Below are positions 18,265-28,763 of a stretch of 64,000 bases of DNA, piece by piece. A program made the position numbers and the translations under genes. Every line of letters starts with the position of its first letter. The first letter of the stretch is position 1. Below the pieces are notes generated by a model. The model was not told the origin of the DNA and searched no databases. It was given only the letters and a program-made list of their open reading frames with translations. The stretch comes from Kangiella aquimarina DSM 16071 (lineage in GTDB: Bacteria; Pseudomonadota; Gammaproteobacteria; Enterobacterales; Kangiellaceae): NCBI RefSeq assembly GCF_000374105.1, contig NZ_KB893650.1:490862-554861 (forward strand), in the 5' to 3' direction.

Positions 18265-18993
18265 TCATCCCCAATAATCCGGTAACGGTTTCTCATTACT
18301 ATGGTGACTGGCGTTGTAGAGTGCATCAAGAGTTGCTGAGCGGCATTCGCGGCGGTAGAGCACTAACACAACGATGCTTGAGCAAAGGATAAAAATCCAG
18401 GAGTTGAAGAACCATCCAAGTACGGCAATGGCAAAGGTGTAGGCGCGAAGGCCATAGTTGAAGGAGTTTGAGGCACGGCTGAGTAGCCAGTTGGTATGCT
18501 TTATGAACAGTTTGTGCTCTTCTTTATCGCAGGATTGATCAGGAGCTGCACCAAACAGAACCACTGCGAAGTTGTATTGGCGCATGGACCAGGTGAATTT
18601 GAAAAAAGCATAGGCAAAACAGACGACCAGCAGGATAATTTTAACTTCCCATGCTGCACGTGAGGCAATCTCAATCCAGGGCAGCGCGGAAAGGAGATTA
18701 ATGGCCTGTTGCGTTGAGCCGAGTACCGTTAAAAGACCTGCAATAATAAAAATGGTAGTGGACGCAAAGAAGGTTACATTGCGCTGCAAGATCCCCAGCC
18801 CAGTCATATCAGAAATTTTAACATCCCGTTTCAGCATTTTTTCAATCCACTGTTCACGGTTTGCCGCAAGTTGATTGGCAATAGTGGGCCGCTTGCTATG
18901 TTGAATTCTGGCGTATTGAGTGTAGCCGACCCAGCAAATCAAAAACCAGACCAGTGCTATCCAGTCAAGAAACGGCAAAAAAGATAGGGACAT
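18265..18993 (-). CDS. DUF599 family membrane protein
   Basis: A 242-residue protein with four membrane spans (about 6-26, 72-95, 115-135 and 190-220). WIALVWFLICWVGYT at the start, the NREQWIEKML amphipathic stretch and the FKFTWSMRQYNF motif are the conserved parts of DUF599, widespread in Proteobacteria and without an assigned role. It is transcribed toward the dsbA-like gene, and shares a 107-base divergent region with the DUF255 gene. Confidence 0.8.
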   Translation of the reverse strand: MSLSFLPFLDWIALVWFLICWVGYTQYARIQHSKRPTIANQLAANREQWIEKMLKRDVKISDMTGLGILQRNVTFFASTTIFIIAGLLTVLGSTQQAINLLSALPWIEIASRAAWEVKIILLVVCFAYAFFKFTWSMRQYNFAVVLFGAAPDQSCDKEEHKLFIKHTNWLLSRASNSFNYGLRAYTFAIAVLGWFFNSWIFILCSSIVVLVLYRRECRSATLDALYNASHHSNEKPLPDYWG

Positions 18994-19100
18994 CGGGAAA
19001 CCCTCAAACTAAGGCATAAATGGTTGCAGGAGTGCAGTTAAAAGTGCCATGCTTTAAGCTATAGTTCAAGCAACTTTAAAGAATGGCCCCATAACTTTTT

Positions 19101-21173
19101 ATGACACAGCAAGCAAATCTCAAGAATGATCTGAAGGGCGCCAGCAGTCCTTATCTACAGCAGCACCAGGACAATCCGGTTCATTGGCAGCAGTGGAGTG
19201 CCGATACTTTGGAGCTTGCGCGTCAGTTGGATAAGCCCATCCTGTTGTCGGTTGGCTATTCGTCCTGTCATTGGTGCCATGTCATGGCTCATGAGTCATT
19301 TGAAGATGAGGCTACCGCAGAGGTCATGAATGATCTCTTTATCAATATCAAACTGGATCGAGAAGAGCGTCCTGATCTGGATAAGACCTATCAACTGGCC
19401 CACCAGCTCCTGAATCGCCAGGCTGGTGGCTGGCCATTAACTACTTTTCTTGATCCGCAAACCCTGACGCCCTTCTTTAGTGGTACTTATTTCCCGAACC
19501 GACCGAAATATGGCATGCCAGCCTTTACCGATCTTCTCAAAAATATTGCTGGTGTGTTTACCGAGAAGCGGCAGGAAATCAAGCAACAGAACGGACAACT
19601 ACAGGAAGCATTACAGTTTGTCTCTGGTTCGGTCAGCCGTGCAGAGCCTTCAAATCAAGTAACAGCCAACGAATTGTCTAATGGTTTTATTAATGAGGTG
19701 TTACAACGAGCTGATAAAGATTTTGGTGGCTTTAAAGGAGCACCAAAGTTTCCTCAGGCAGCAATCTGGCAAACGGTTTTTGAGTTAAGCGCTGATAGAG
19801 ATAATCAGCTAGAGGAATTAAGTGACCATCTACAGAATACGCTGAACGCCTTTGCTGACTATGGCTTATATGATCATCTCGGTGGGGGCTTTTTTCGCTA
19901 CTGTGTTGATGAAGGCTGGGATATTCCGCACTTTGAAAAGATGCTCTATGACAACGGGCAATTGATTAAGCTGATGGCGGAAGCTGGGCATTACTATGCT
20001 CGGGGCGACTGGATGCAGTGTGTGAAGCAAAGTGTCAGCTGGCTCTCCGAGCAAATGCAGAGTGAGCAGGCAACCTATTACTCAGCACTCGATGCAGATA
20101 GCTTGAATGCAGATGGACACAGCGAAGAGGGCGCCTATTACGCTTGGTCTCAAGCAGATTTGCAGAGTCTCAATGATGAAGAGCGGGCAGTTGCCAACCA
20201 ATATTATGGCTTAGCGGATAAGCCTAATTTTGAAGGCCAATGGCACCTGGTCTGTCGCCATTCGTTGCAGGAGGTAGCTGAAAAAACAGGTATTCATCCC
20301 AAGCAACTACCGCTTTTAATCGAGGAAGTGCGCCAGCAGCTGAAACATAAACGTGATCAACGTCCACTACCGTTTCTGGATGACAAGCAGTTAACCAGTT
20401 GGAATGGGTTGCTGCTACAAGGGCTATTCAGTGCTGCCCGTCAGCTCGGTGACCAAGATATTTTGCAACAGGCCATAAGTGCACAACAGGGATTGCAGCA
20501 AACAGTCTGGCGGGATGGGCAGTTGATGGCCTGTTATCGTGATGGAACTGCTTATCAACCGGGCTTTCTGGATGATTATGCTTATCTGGCAAAAGCGCTA
20601 TTGATGAGGCTGACCTTTGATTTTGATAAAGCAAGTTGGCAGTGGCTACTACAGTTGTGTGAAGCGCTTTGGGAAAAATTTGCCGATCAGAAAAATGGTG
20701 GTTTTTATTACACAGCAAGTGATGCCGAAACGGTCATTACTCGCCATAAGAGCTGGAGCGATGATGCGATGCCAAACAGTGCCTGTCAGGCACTGGAAGT
20801 TCTATGGTTGGTCTCTGAGTTAACCGGCAAGCTGGATTGGCAGGATTTTATTGAGAAAAGCCTGCACAGTGCAGGGCATGAAGCGATCAAGGCTCCTTTG
20901 CAGTATCCATCAGTAGTGCGTTTAGCCAGAGCTTTCGAACAAGGTTCAGAAATCTGGGTATTGCGCGGCGATTTGCATCAAACCGTTGCCTGGCAGGAAT
21001 ATCTCACCACTGGGCAATATTCTGAGCGCTGGGTTTTCAGTGTGAGACCGGATGAGGACTTGCTGGAACAAAAATATCCTGCTCAGGAGATGCCGGTTGC
21101 ATACTGCTGTCGAAACCGCCAATGCTTCCCTGCACTGGCCTCTATTGCTGCGATTAAGGAGTTCTTAAATTAA
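19101..21173 (+). CDS. DUF255 thioredoxin-like / glycan-epimerase-like fusion (YyaL/SPATA20 family)
   Basis: A 690-residue protein. The N-terminal part carries the family hallmark SPYLQQHQDNPVHW and a thioredoxin fold with SCHWCHVM (CxxC). The middle and C-terminal part form an (alpha/alpha)6-barrel-like region with GGGFFRYCVDEGWDIPHFEKML, as in N-acylglucosamine 2-epimerase relatives. The length matches the family. The biochemical role is unproven in bacteria. The stop overlaps the stop of the convergent elbB by four bases. Confidence 0.88.
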   Translation: MTQQANLKNDLKGASSPYLQQHQDNPVHWQQWSADTLELARQLDKPILLSVGYSSCHWCHVMAHESFEDEATAEVMNDLFINIKLDREERPDLDKTYQLAHQLLNRQAGGWPLTTFLDPQTLTPFFSGTYFPNRPKYGMPAFTDLLKNIAGVFTEKRQEIKQQNGQLQEALQFVSGSVSRAEPSNQVTANELSNGFINEVLQRADKDFGGFKGAPKFPQAAIWQTVFELSADRDNQLEELSDHLQNTLNAFADYGLYDHLGGGFFRYCVDEGWDIPHFEKMLYDNGQLIKLMAEAGHYYARGDWMQCVKQSVSWLSEQMQSEQATYYSALDADSLNADGHSEEGAYYAWSQADLQSLNDEERAVANQYYGLADKPNFEGQWHLVCRHSLQEVAEKTGIHPKQLPLLIEEVRQQLKHKRDQRPLPFLDDKQLTSWNGLLLQGLFSAARQLGDQDILQQAISAQQGLQQTVWRDGQLMACYRDGTAYQPGFLDDYAYLAKALLMRLTFDFDKASWQWLLQLCEALWEKFADQKNGGFYYTASDAETVITRHKSWSDDAMPNSACQALEVLWLVSELTGKLDWQDFIEKSLHSAGHEAIKAPLQYPSVVRLARAFEQGSEIWVLRGDLHQTVAWQEYLTTGQYSERWVFSVRPDEDLLEQKYPAQEMPVAYCCRNRQCFPALASIAAIKEFLN

Positions 21174-21829
21174 GCTTTGAGCAGGCTAGCCAGTTTGGCA
21201 ACCAGTTTACTGATTCCGCTGGCAGCTTCAGAGACACTACCGGCTAACATATAGGCAGGTGTCGACAATAGGTTTCGCTCTTCATCGTACACAATATCCT
21301 CTACCGGACAGGCCATGTGCACGCCGCCCATAGCTTCAATCGCTGCCGCCGTGTCCTTATCGTTACCAATGGTCAGCTTGCTGCCTTCTCCATACAGTCT
21401 TGGGATCATGGCTGGCGCAATACAGATGAATCCGACTGGTTTTTTTACTGCAGCCATGGCTTTTATAAATCGCTCAACATCAGGATTGACGGTGCAATCG
21501 CTTCCTTTGACCGCAAAGTCGCATAGGTTTTTGGCCGCACCAAAACCACCCGGCAATACCGCTGCATCGAAATCAGACTCTTTTGCCTGGGCTAAATCCT
21601 TGATATTGCCGCGCGCAATACGAGCAGCTTCAACCAGGACATTACGCGATTCACCTTCGGCCACATCCCCAGTCAGGTGATTGATTACGTGCATTTGCTC
21701 TACGTTGGGGGCAAAACATTGATAGTCCAGACCGTTCTGTTCGAGCGCTAACAGCGTAAGCACGCTTTCATGAATTTCGGCTCCGTCATAGACACCACAA
21801 CCAGATAAAATTACTGCAATCTTTTTCAT
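21170..21829 (-). CDS. elbB: Glyoxalase/ElbB, DJ-1/PfpI-superfamily isoprenoid-linked protein
   Basis: Start set at the ATG at 21829 because GGGAG lies four to five bases upstream and the family begins MKKIAVILSGCGVYDG. The 219-residue protein has the ElbB signatures GVYDGAEIHE, PGGFGAAKNL and the nucleophile region FICIAPAM, with Cys in the expected elbow. ElbB was first linked to isoprenoid synthesis in E. coli and later shown to have glyoxalase activity. It is a single gene here. Confidence 0.92.
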   Translation of the reverse strand: MKKIAVILSGCGVYDGAEIHESVLTLLALEQNGLDYQCFAPNVEQMHVINHLTGDVAEGESRNVLVEAARIARGNIKDLAQAKESDFDAAVLPGGFGAAKNLCDFAVKGSDCTVNPDVERFIKAMAAVKKPVGFICIAPAMIPRLYGEGSKLTIGNDKDTAAAIEAMGGVHMACPVEDIVYDEERNLLSTPAYMLAGSVSEAASGISKLVAKLASLLKA

Positions 21830-22001
21830 AATACTCCCTTTTCCAATCAATCGAGTGAAGTGTAAATATCATCATAATATAAGCAAAATTTGCTGTCAGG
21901 CGGTAAGAATTTTGATTTTTGAGACGTTTTAACCGAAACTAGAGGACAGCCTGCCGGGTAGGAACGCACAAAGGCGAATATAACGTCGCAAAGGGCCATT
22001 A

Positions 22002-25000
22002 ATGGTGACACGATTTCTTTTTCTTTTCTGTTTAATTGGGACAATTTTTTTAAACCAACAGACACAAGCTAACCAACAGCTTGTGGATGCTATTGGTATT
22101 GAAGATCAGTTGTCTCAAAGTGTCATCACTGCCATCGTAGAAGATCCTCAGGGCTTTCTCTGGATTGGTACCGAAGATGGTCTTAATCGTTATGATGGCT
22201 ATCAGATTAAAGTTTTTCAAAAACAGAATAGTAATCTTTCCCATACCACCATCCATGATCTGATGGTTGCAGATAATGGCGATATCTGGATTGCCACTGA
22301 AAATGGTCTGAACATCTTTCAACAGCAGACTGGCAAGATCATCAACTTTCATCACAACCCACTGGAACCCTTTACCCTGGCTAATGACTTTGTAACCGAC
22401 CTGTCGAAAGACGAGAAAGGTGGTGTCTGGCTGGCCACCTATAACGGTCCTTCTTATTATGATCCGGCAATTGAAGGATTTAAAACCTACCCGATCATGC
22501 TGAGCCGTCGCGTAACTGCAACTGTCAGCGAGCTGCGGAAAATCTATGTAGACAGCAAGCAACGGGTGTGGGCCGTTACTACACGTGGTGAGTTGGCACA
22601 ATTTAATCCGACCAGTGAGCAGTTTTTCATAATCAACTCAACTACCGGTGGTCAATTAGGTGCTATCGCCGATATTGAGGAAACTCCTGATGGCAATATC
22701 TGGCTGGTATCCTACCAGCAGGGTGTTATTGAATATAACCCTGAGAAGAGTGAGTTTGTTTCTTTGTCATATGAAGAGCTGGGTCTTAGAGACTCAAAGC
22801 TTCAGGCCAGTACAATTTTTTTTGATAGCAATCGCAATCTCTGGATTGGAACTGTCAAAGAAGGACTCTACTCGGTAAACAATGAAACAGGACGTTCCAA
22901 TCACTACCGTTATGGTCGGCCCGGCTCAATCGGCAGTAATACCATTAACGCATTGTATGAAGATAGTAATGGAATTCTTTGGGTGGGGACTTCTGCATAC
23001 CTCAATAAAATCAATCCAAACGCAATACTGTTTAACCATAATTATTTTCAGCCGGATTTACTGGATTCGTTGGCTGCCGACACGACCTTCTCATTGCATA
23101 TAACCGCGGATGATGTCCTGCTGGTTGGTAGTGATGGACATGGTATAACCATGATGGATGCACGTGATCCACTGGATCTGAAGAAATTAGCCATCATCGA
23201 TCCACCACCATTAAATGGAAAAAGCATCAATTACATCGGCCCAGCTAGCTCAGGAAAGGTCTGGGTCATGACCTTTGATGAGATCTGGTTGTTGAACCTA
23301 AAAACACGCGAATTACAGCGGGTATTCGAAAATGAGAGTTATACCGCTGAGCTGTTAACCGCCAGATACCTTGACGGGAACTTATGGGTTGGAACGACAG
23401 AAGGTTTATGGAGGCTGGATCAGAACAACAGGATTGATCGTTACCGAGTCATAGATGCTGATTTCCATCGTAATAATCGTATAAACAGCATCCTGCCCAG
23501 CAAAGATAGACAGTATTTGTGGATTGGCACGGAAAGTGGCGTTCACCAATTCGATATTCAGACATCAAGTTTCAAAAACTTAAATCAGCTGATAAAAGAA
23601 GTACCAGAAGAAGCTAACGATGTTGTTCTCAGTCTGGCACTGGATCAGTTCGAGCGGTTATGGATTGGTACTTTTGGTAATGGCCTGGTGGTGATTGATT
23701 TGACGCGTCAGGTTGCTACTACCATCAATAGTACGACATCAGGAATTCATGACAGCATCTATAGTATGGAGTTGGATGGCAATAAGTATATTTGGGCGGG
23801 AACCGGGCGTGGTCTATTCAGAGTGTCACCGAATGACTTTAGTCTGACCCAATTTACGTTGGCCGAAGATCAGCCGATTCTGGAATTTAATACCGGAGCC
23901 AGCACCCACGATCGCCAAGGTAACCTCTATTTTGGAGGAATTAACGGTATCATCAATTTCCGGGCAGAAGCCTATCAGCCTGATGAAGTTCCGCCAACGC
24001 CAGTGATAACCGAGATCATGATTAATAATGGTCCGGTACTTATTGGTGATGAACATAAAAAGCGCCTGGCAAAACCTGCGAACCTCGCCAAAGAAGTTAC
24101 CTTTTTCCCTGAAGATACCAGCGTAAGTTTTGTATTCTCAGGACTGAACTATGCCGATCCTAAGAATAATCGCTATCGGTATATGCTCGAAGGATACGAC
24201 AATGAATGGATTGAAACGGATGCTAAAGCTCGCCGCGTCACCTATACCAATCTTCAGCCTGGTGATTACCGTTTTCTGGTGAAAGCTTCTAATAAGGATG
24301 GAGTCTGGAGTGAAGTTCCGGCTGAGCTGAAAGTTCATGTCAAAACCTCAGGGTGGCTAAGCCCGTCGGCCTTTACATTGTATGGCTTTATTCTGGGACT
24401 GATCATACTGGCCTTCTCCTATCTGATTTGGGCCAGGGTGCGTGAACGAAGAATGGCCGCATTACAGCTGACACAAAGTGAAGAGCGGCTGAAGTTATCA
24501 TTGTGGGGCAGTGGTGATGAATTGTGGGACTGGCAGATACCTTCTGGGGCTCTCCACCTTTCTAATGAGTGGCCTTACGATTTTCCAAGGGATGGAGTAC
24601 GTAGTGGCTACTCAATGGCTAACTCCAACATTCACCCGAATGACCTGCCATATGTACGACAGTCTCTAAACGCGCATTTAGCGGATAAGTCGATGCACTA
24701 TGAAAGCACTTATCGAATCAGCGATGAGAAAGGTGGCTGGATTTGGGTGCTGGATCGCGGCAAGGTGGTGAGCCGTGATGATAATCAAAAGCCATTGCGG
24801 ATGGCCGGGACTCTGAAAAATATCACTGAGCTTAAAAATACCGAACAGCAGCTCAGCATGATCGTGAAGTCTTTCGACAATATTTCCGATGGCGTCTGGA
24901 TTCTGGACGAGAACTTCCATTACATTGCAGTCAATAAGGCGTTCACTAAAATTACTGGTTTTGAAGAGTCGGAAGTACTGGGCAAACTGATGAAAGTCAG

Positions 25001-26552
25001 TGCCTTGCATAAGATTACCGACGAGGAATTCAGAGAGCTAAGAGAAGAGCTTGCCGACAAAGGCTTCTGGTACGGTGAGCTGGTGGCAAAACGTAAAGAT
25101 AACTCAACCTATCCGATTGAAATCAATATCGACGTTGTCTTGGATAATGATGGTAATGTCATAAACTATGTAGGAGTTTTCTCGGATATTACCTTCCGTA
25201 AACAGGCCGAAAAAGAATTACGTCGACTGGCTACGGTTGACCAGTTGACCGACCTTAAAAATCGTACCAGCTTCAGGAATCACTTTGAGGATTTGATTGC
25301 TCACTCAGAGCGAGGCGACCAGCATGCCCTGTTATTTATTGATCTTGATAACTTTAAACGGATCAATGATTCGTTAGGTCATGGTATTGGCGATGAGTTG
25401 TTGATTTACGTGGCCAAGATTCTGCAGGAGATTACCAGCGAACAGCACGGAGTCGTCGCCCGTTTGGGGGGAGATGAATTTACTGTGTTATTGCAGGACG
25501 TGGATACCTGGAATAAGCCTGCCAAAATCGCTCAGGCGATTCTGGATGAATTCGCCAAGCCACTACCACTATCAACTGCCGAAGTGGTTGTGTCTCCGAG
25601 TATTGGTATTGTGATGTATCCCGAAAACGGACTAAGCGCGGAAGAGTTATTGAAAAATGCTGATACCGCCATGTATTACGCCAAGAAAAAAGGCAAGAAT
25701 ACCTATCAGTTCTATACGCGTCAGATGAATGAACAGGCCAAGCTGCGGATCACATTGGAAGGCGAGCTACGTCAGGCGATAGAAAAAGATGAGTTTGTGA
25801 TGTTCTATCAGCCGAAGGTCAGCCTGCAAACTGGTAAAATTACCGGCATGGAAGCGTTGGTGCGTTGGCGTAATCCACGTAGAGGCCTGGTATTGCCGAA
25901 CGAGTTTATTCCTTTAGCCGAAGAAGCAGGCTTCATTATTCCAATCAGTCAGCGCGTTATCGAAAAGACCTGTCTGCAGATTAGGGACTGGCAGAATCGT
26001 GGCATTTTCCATGGCAAGGTCGCGGTTAACCTGTCAGCAGTGCAGTTCTACCATGAAAATTTGTGGGAAACGGTTAAGAATGCGCTGCATCTGGCCAAAA
26101 TCGAACCTGATGCGCTGGAATTTGAGATTACCGAAGGGATGGTCATGGAAGATCTGACTCAATCCATCCAACAGATGCGAACATTGCGCGAAATGGGCAT
26201 CAGCCTGGCACTGGATGACTTTGGGGTAGGTTATTCCTCACTGGGCAACCTCAAAGATTTCCCTATCGATACCCTGAAGATTGATAGAACTTTCGTCTGG
26301 GATCTCGAAGATTCGGATCGGGATCGCAATCTGGTGGCCTCAATTGTTACTCTGGCTCATAACTTGGACATTAAGGTGGTCGCTGAAGGGGTAGAAAACC
26401 GCAACCAGGTGGATGCGCTGCGTGACATGGGGTGTGAAGAAATACAGGGTTTCATCTTCAGTCGGCCAGTGCCGCCATGGGATATTGAGACCATGCTCAA
26501 CATAAAGGACTTCGATCTGGACGAATTCATTACCCAGAATGAATCGGACTAA
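22002..26552 (+). CDS. Giant sensor: two-component-regulator propeller, Y_Y_Y, PAS, GGDEF and EAL
   Basis: A 1516-residue protein. Signal peptide (1-24); about fourteen reg_prop repeats (GFLWIGTEDGLNRYDG and variants) forming a periplasmic double propeller to about 660; a Y_Y_Y domain (DPKNNRYRYMLEGYDNEW) to about 770; one membrane span (about 785-807); two PAS domains (about 825-945 and 950-1070); GGDEF with intact GGDEF at about 1155; EAL with intact EAL at about 1284 and DDFGVGYSSL. Both catalytic signatures for cyclic-di-GMP synthesis and breakdown look complete, so net activity cannot be told. The propeller part is usual in hybrid polysaccharide sensors of Bacteroidetes, but gammaproteobacterial GGDEF fusions exist. 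Transcribed alone. Confidence 0.9.
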   Translation: MVTRFLFLFCLIGTIFLNQQTQANQQLVDAIGIEDQLSQSVITAIVEDPQGFLWIGTEDGLNRYDGYQIKVFQKQNSNLSHTTIHDLMVADNGDIWIATENGLNIFQQQTGKIINFHHNPLEPFTLANDFVTDLSKDEKGGVWLATYNGPSYYDPAIEGFKTYPIMLSRRVTATVSELRKIYVDSKQRVWAVTTRGELAQFNPTSEQFFIINSTTGGQLGAIADIEETPDGNIWLVSYQQGVIEYNPEKSEFVSLSYEELGLRDSKLQASTIFFDSNRNLWIGTVKEGLYSVNNETGRSNHYRYGRPGSIGSNTINALYEDSNGILWVGTSAYLNKINPNAILFNHNYFQPDLLDSLAADTTFSLHITADDVLLVGSDGHGITMMDARDPLDLKKLAIIDPPPLNGKSINYIGPASSGKVWVMTFDEIWLLNLKTRELQRVFENESYTAELLTARYLDGNLWVGTTEGLWRLDQNNRIDRYRVIDADFHRNNRINSILPSKDRQYLWIGTESGVHQFDIQTSSFKNLNQLIKEVPEEANDVVLSLALDQFERLWIGTFGNGLVVIDLTRQVATTINSTTSGIHDSIYSMELDGNKYIWAGTGRGLFRVSPNDFSLTQFTLAEDQPILEFNTGASTHDRQGNLYFGGINGIINFRAEAYQPDEVPPTPVITEIMINNGPVLIGDEHKKRLAKPANLAKEVTFFPEDTSVSFVFSGLNYADPKNNRYRYMLEGYDNEWIETDAKARRVTYTNLQPGDYRFLVKASNKDGVWSEVPAELKVHVKTSGWLSPSAFTLYGFILGLIILAFSYLIWARVRERRMAALQLTQSEERLKLSLWGSGDELWDWQIPSGALHLSNEWPYDFPRDGVRSGYSMANSNIHPNDLPYVRQSLNAHLADKSMHYESTYRISDEKGGWIWVLDRGKVVSRDDNQKPLRMAGTLKNITELKNTEQQLSMIVKSFDNISDGVWILDENFHYIAVNKAFTKITGFEESEVLGKLMKVSALHKITDEEFRELREELADKGFWYGELVAKRKDNSTYPIEINIDVVLDNDGNVINYVGVFSDITFRKQAEKELRRLATVDQLTDLKNRTSFRNHFEDLIAHSERGDQHALLFIDLDNFKRINDSLGHGIGDELLIYVAKILQEITSEQHGVVARLGGDEFTVLLQDVDTWNKPAKIAQAILDEFAKPLPLSTAEVVVSPSIGIVMYPENGLSAEELLKNADTAMYYAKKKGKNTYQFYTRQMNEQAKLRITLEGELRQAIEKDEFVMFYQPKVSLQTGKITGMEALVRWRNPRRGLVLPNEFIPLAEEAGFIIPISQRVIEKTCLQIRDWQNRGIFHGKVAVNLSAVQFYHENLWETVKNALHLAKIEPDALEFEITEGMVMEDLTQSIQQMRTLREMGISLALDDFGVGYSSLGNLKDFPIDTLKIDRTFVWDLEDSDRDRNLVASIVTLAHNLDIKVVAEGVENRNQVDALRDMGCEEIQGFIFSRPVPPWDIETMLNIKDFDLDEFITQNESD

Positions 26553-26717
26553 TTCTTCTAATGCAAGGTCCTAATTCGCATTAATTTCGCCACAAAGCCC
26601 GAGTTTATTGCCTTTCAGAGGAAAAAACTGAGTAAAAAACAGGCAAATCATTTGATTGGTCAGGGCGGGTCTGCGACAATATGCGGCCTAAAAAATGCTG
26701 CCTTTTGAGGAGACCTC

Positions 26718-28736
26718 ATGTCACTGTCAGGTAACGACATGCTTACCCGTTTTCAACTTGCTAATGCAATCCGCGCACTCAGTATGGATGCTGTTCAAAA
26801 AGCCAAATCCGGTCACCCCGGAGCGCCAATGGGCATGGCTGATATCGCCGAAGTCCTATGGAACGACTACCTGGTACACAATCCTGCAAACCCTGACTGG
26901 GTTAATCGCGACCGATTTGTGATGTCAAACGGCCATGGATCCATGCTGGTCTATTCATTACTGCACCTCACAGGCTATGACATTTCTATCGATGATCTGA
27001 AGAATTTCCGTCAATTGCATTCAAAAACCCCTGGTCATCCAGAATACGGTTACACCCCGGGTGTTGAAACGACCACTGGCCCATTAGGTCAGGGTATTGC
27101 CAATGCAGTTGGTTTTGCGATTGCGGAAAAGAAGCTGGCAGCTGAATTTAACAAACCTGACCATGACATCATTGACCATTTCACCTATGTCTTCATGGGC
27201 GATGGCTGCATGATGGAAGGCATTTCTCATGAAGTGTGTTCATTGGCCGGTACCTTGGGACTGGGCAAGCTGATTGCCTTCTATGATGACAACGGCATTT
27301 CAATCGATGGTGAAGTGGATGGCTGGTTCTCTGACGACACGCCGAAGCGTTTTGAAGCTTATGGCTGGCAGGTTATTCCAGCAGTTGACGGCCACGATCC
27401 AGAAGCCATCAAAGCGGCAATCGAAGAAGCGCGTGCTGACAGTGAACGCCCAACTTTGATTTGCTGTAAAACCATTATCGGTTTTGGTTCGCCAAACAAG
27501 CAGGGCAAGGAAGAGTGTCATGGCGCACCTTTAGGTGACGATGAAATTGAACTGGCTCGTAAGCAATTGAACTGGCCACATCCTGCCTTTGAAGTTCCAG
27601 AGAACGTTCGTGAAGGCTGGAGCGCCCGTGAGGTGGGTCAGCAGCAGGAAGCCGAGTGGAATAAGAAATTCATTGCCTATAAGGAAGCTTATCCAGAATT
27701 GGGTAAAGAACTTGAGCGTCGTTTAAGCCGTCGCTTGCCTGAAGATTTTGCCGAGCAGGCACAGGCTTATATCGAAAAATTACAGGCAGAAGGCCCTGTA
27801 GTTGCCTCACGTAAGGCTTCACAGATGGCCATAAACGCCTACGCACCATTATTACCTGAACTAGTGGGCGGCTCTGCGGATCTGGCGGGCTCTAACCTGA
27901 CCATTCACAGCCACTCCAAAGGTATTGAGGCCAAAGACGCCAGCGGTAACTATGTGTATTACGGTGTTCGTGAGTTTGGTATGTGCGCCATCATGAATGG
28001 CATGGCGCTTCATGGCGGACTGATGCCTTATGGCGGCACTTTCCTGATCTTCATGGAATACGCCCGTAATGCTTTGCGTATGGCTGCATTGATGAAGCAG
28101 CAAGCCATTTACGTCTTCACACACGATTCAATCGGTTTAGGCGAAGATGGTCCTACGCACCAGCCTATCGAGCAGCTGGCTAACTTGCGTACAACGCCAA
28201 ATATGTCGGTATGGCGTCCGTGCGATGCAGTGGAAACTGCCGTTGCCTGGAAGTCTGCGATTGAACGTCGACAAGGCCCAACGGCTTTAAGTCTTAGCCG
28301 TCAGAATCTGCAGCATCAGAATCGAGATGCGCAGCAGCTTGCTAATATTGAGTGTGGTGCTTATGTACTGGTTGATAGCGCCGATCAGCCTGAATTAATT
28401 TTCATCGCTACTGGCTCTGAAGTCGAGCTGGCAGTTGAAGCAGCAAAAGTCCTAACTGAAAAAGGCAAGCAGGTACGAGTGGTTTCCATGCCATCAACCG
28501 ATGTCTTTGAAGCTCAGGATGCCAGTTATAAAGAATCAGTACTGCCAAGTGATGTACCCAGCCGTGTCGCCATTGAAGCGGGTATAGCTGACTATTGGTA
28601 CAAATATGTCGGTCTTGATGGTCGTATCGTTGGCATGACCAGCTTTGGCGAATCCGCACCAGCGGGTGAGCTGTTCAAACATTTTGGGTTCACAGTAGAC
28701 AATGTTGTTGCTGTAGCCGAAGAACTTTTAGATTAA
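26718..28736 (+). CDS. tkt: Transketolase
   Basis: A 672-residue protein with the thiamine diphosphate site [13 protein letters not shown], the N-terminal [15 protein letters not shown] and the second-half [13 protein letters not shown]. Transketolase moves two-carbon units in the non-oxidative pentose phosphate pathway. The ATG has GGAG in TTTTGAGGAGACC about eight bases upstream. It opens the tkt-gap-pgk-fba cluster; the 27-base gap to gap suggests co-transcription. Confidence 0.97.
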   Translation: MSLSGNDMLTRFQLANAIRALSMDAVQKAKSGHPGAPMGMADIAEVLWNDYLVHNPANPDWVNRDRFVMSNGHGSMLVYSLLHLTGYDISIDDLKNFRQLHSKTPGHPEYGYTPGVETTTGPLGQGIANAVGFAIAEKKLAAEFNKPDHDIIDHFTYVFMGDGCMMEGISHEVCSLAGTLGLGKLIAFYDDNGISIDGEVDGWFSDDTPKRFEAYGWQVIPAVDGHDPEAIKAAIEEARADSERPTLICCKTIIGFGSPNKQGKEECHGAPLGDDEIELARKQLNWPHPAFEVPENVREGWSAREVGQQQEAEWNKKFIAYKEAYPELGKELERRLSRRLPEDFAEQAQAYIEKLQAEGPVVASRKASQMAINAYAPLLPELVGGSADLAGSNLTIHSHSKGIEAKDASGNYVYYGVREFGMCAIMNGMALHGGLMPYGGTFLIFMEYARNALRMAALMKQQAIYVFTHDSIGLGEDGPTHQPIEQLANLRTTPNMSVWRPCDAVETAVAWKSAIERRQGPTALSLSRQNLQHQNRDAQQLANIECGAYVLVDSADQPELIFIATGSEVELAVEAAKVLTEKGKQVRVVSMPSTDVFEAQDASYKESVLPSDVPSRVAIEAGIADYWYKYVGLDGRIVGMTSFGESAPAGELFKHFGFTVDNVVAVAEELLD

Positions 28737-28763
28737 ACGCGTGAGTAATTTCTGGAGATAAAG

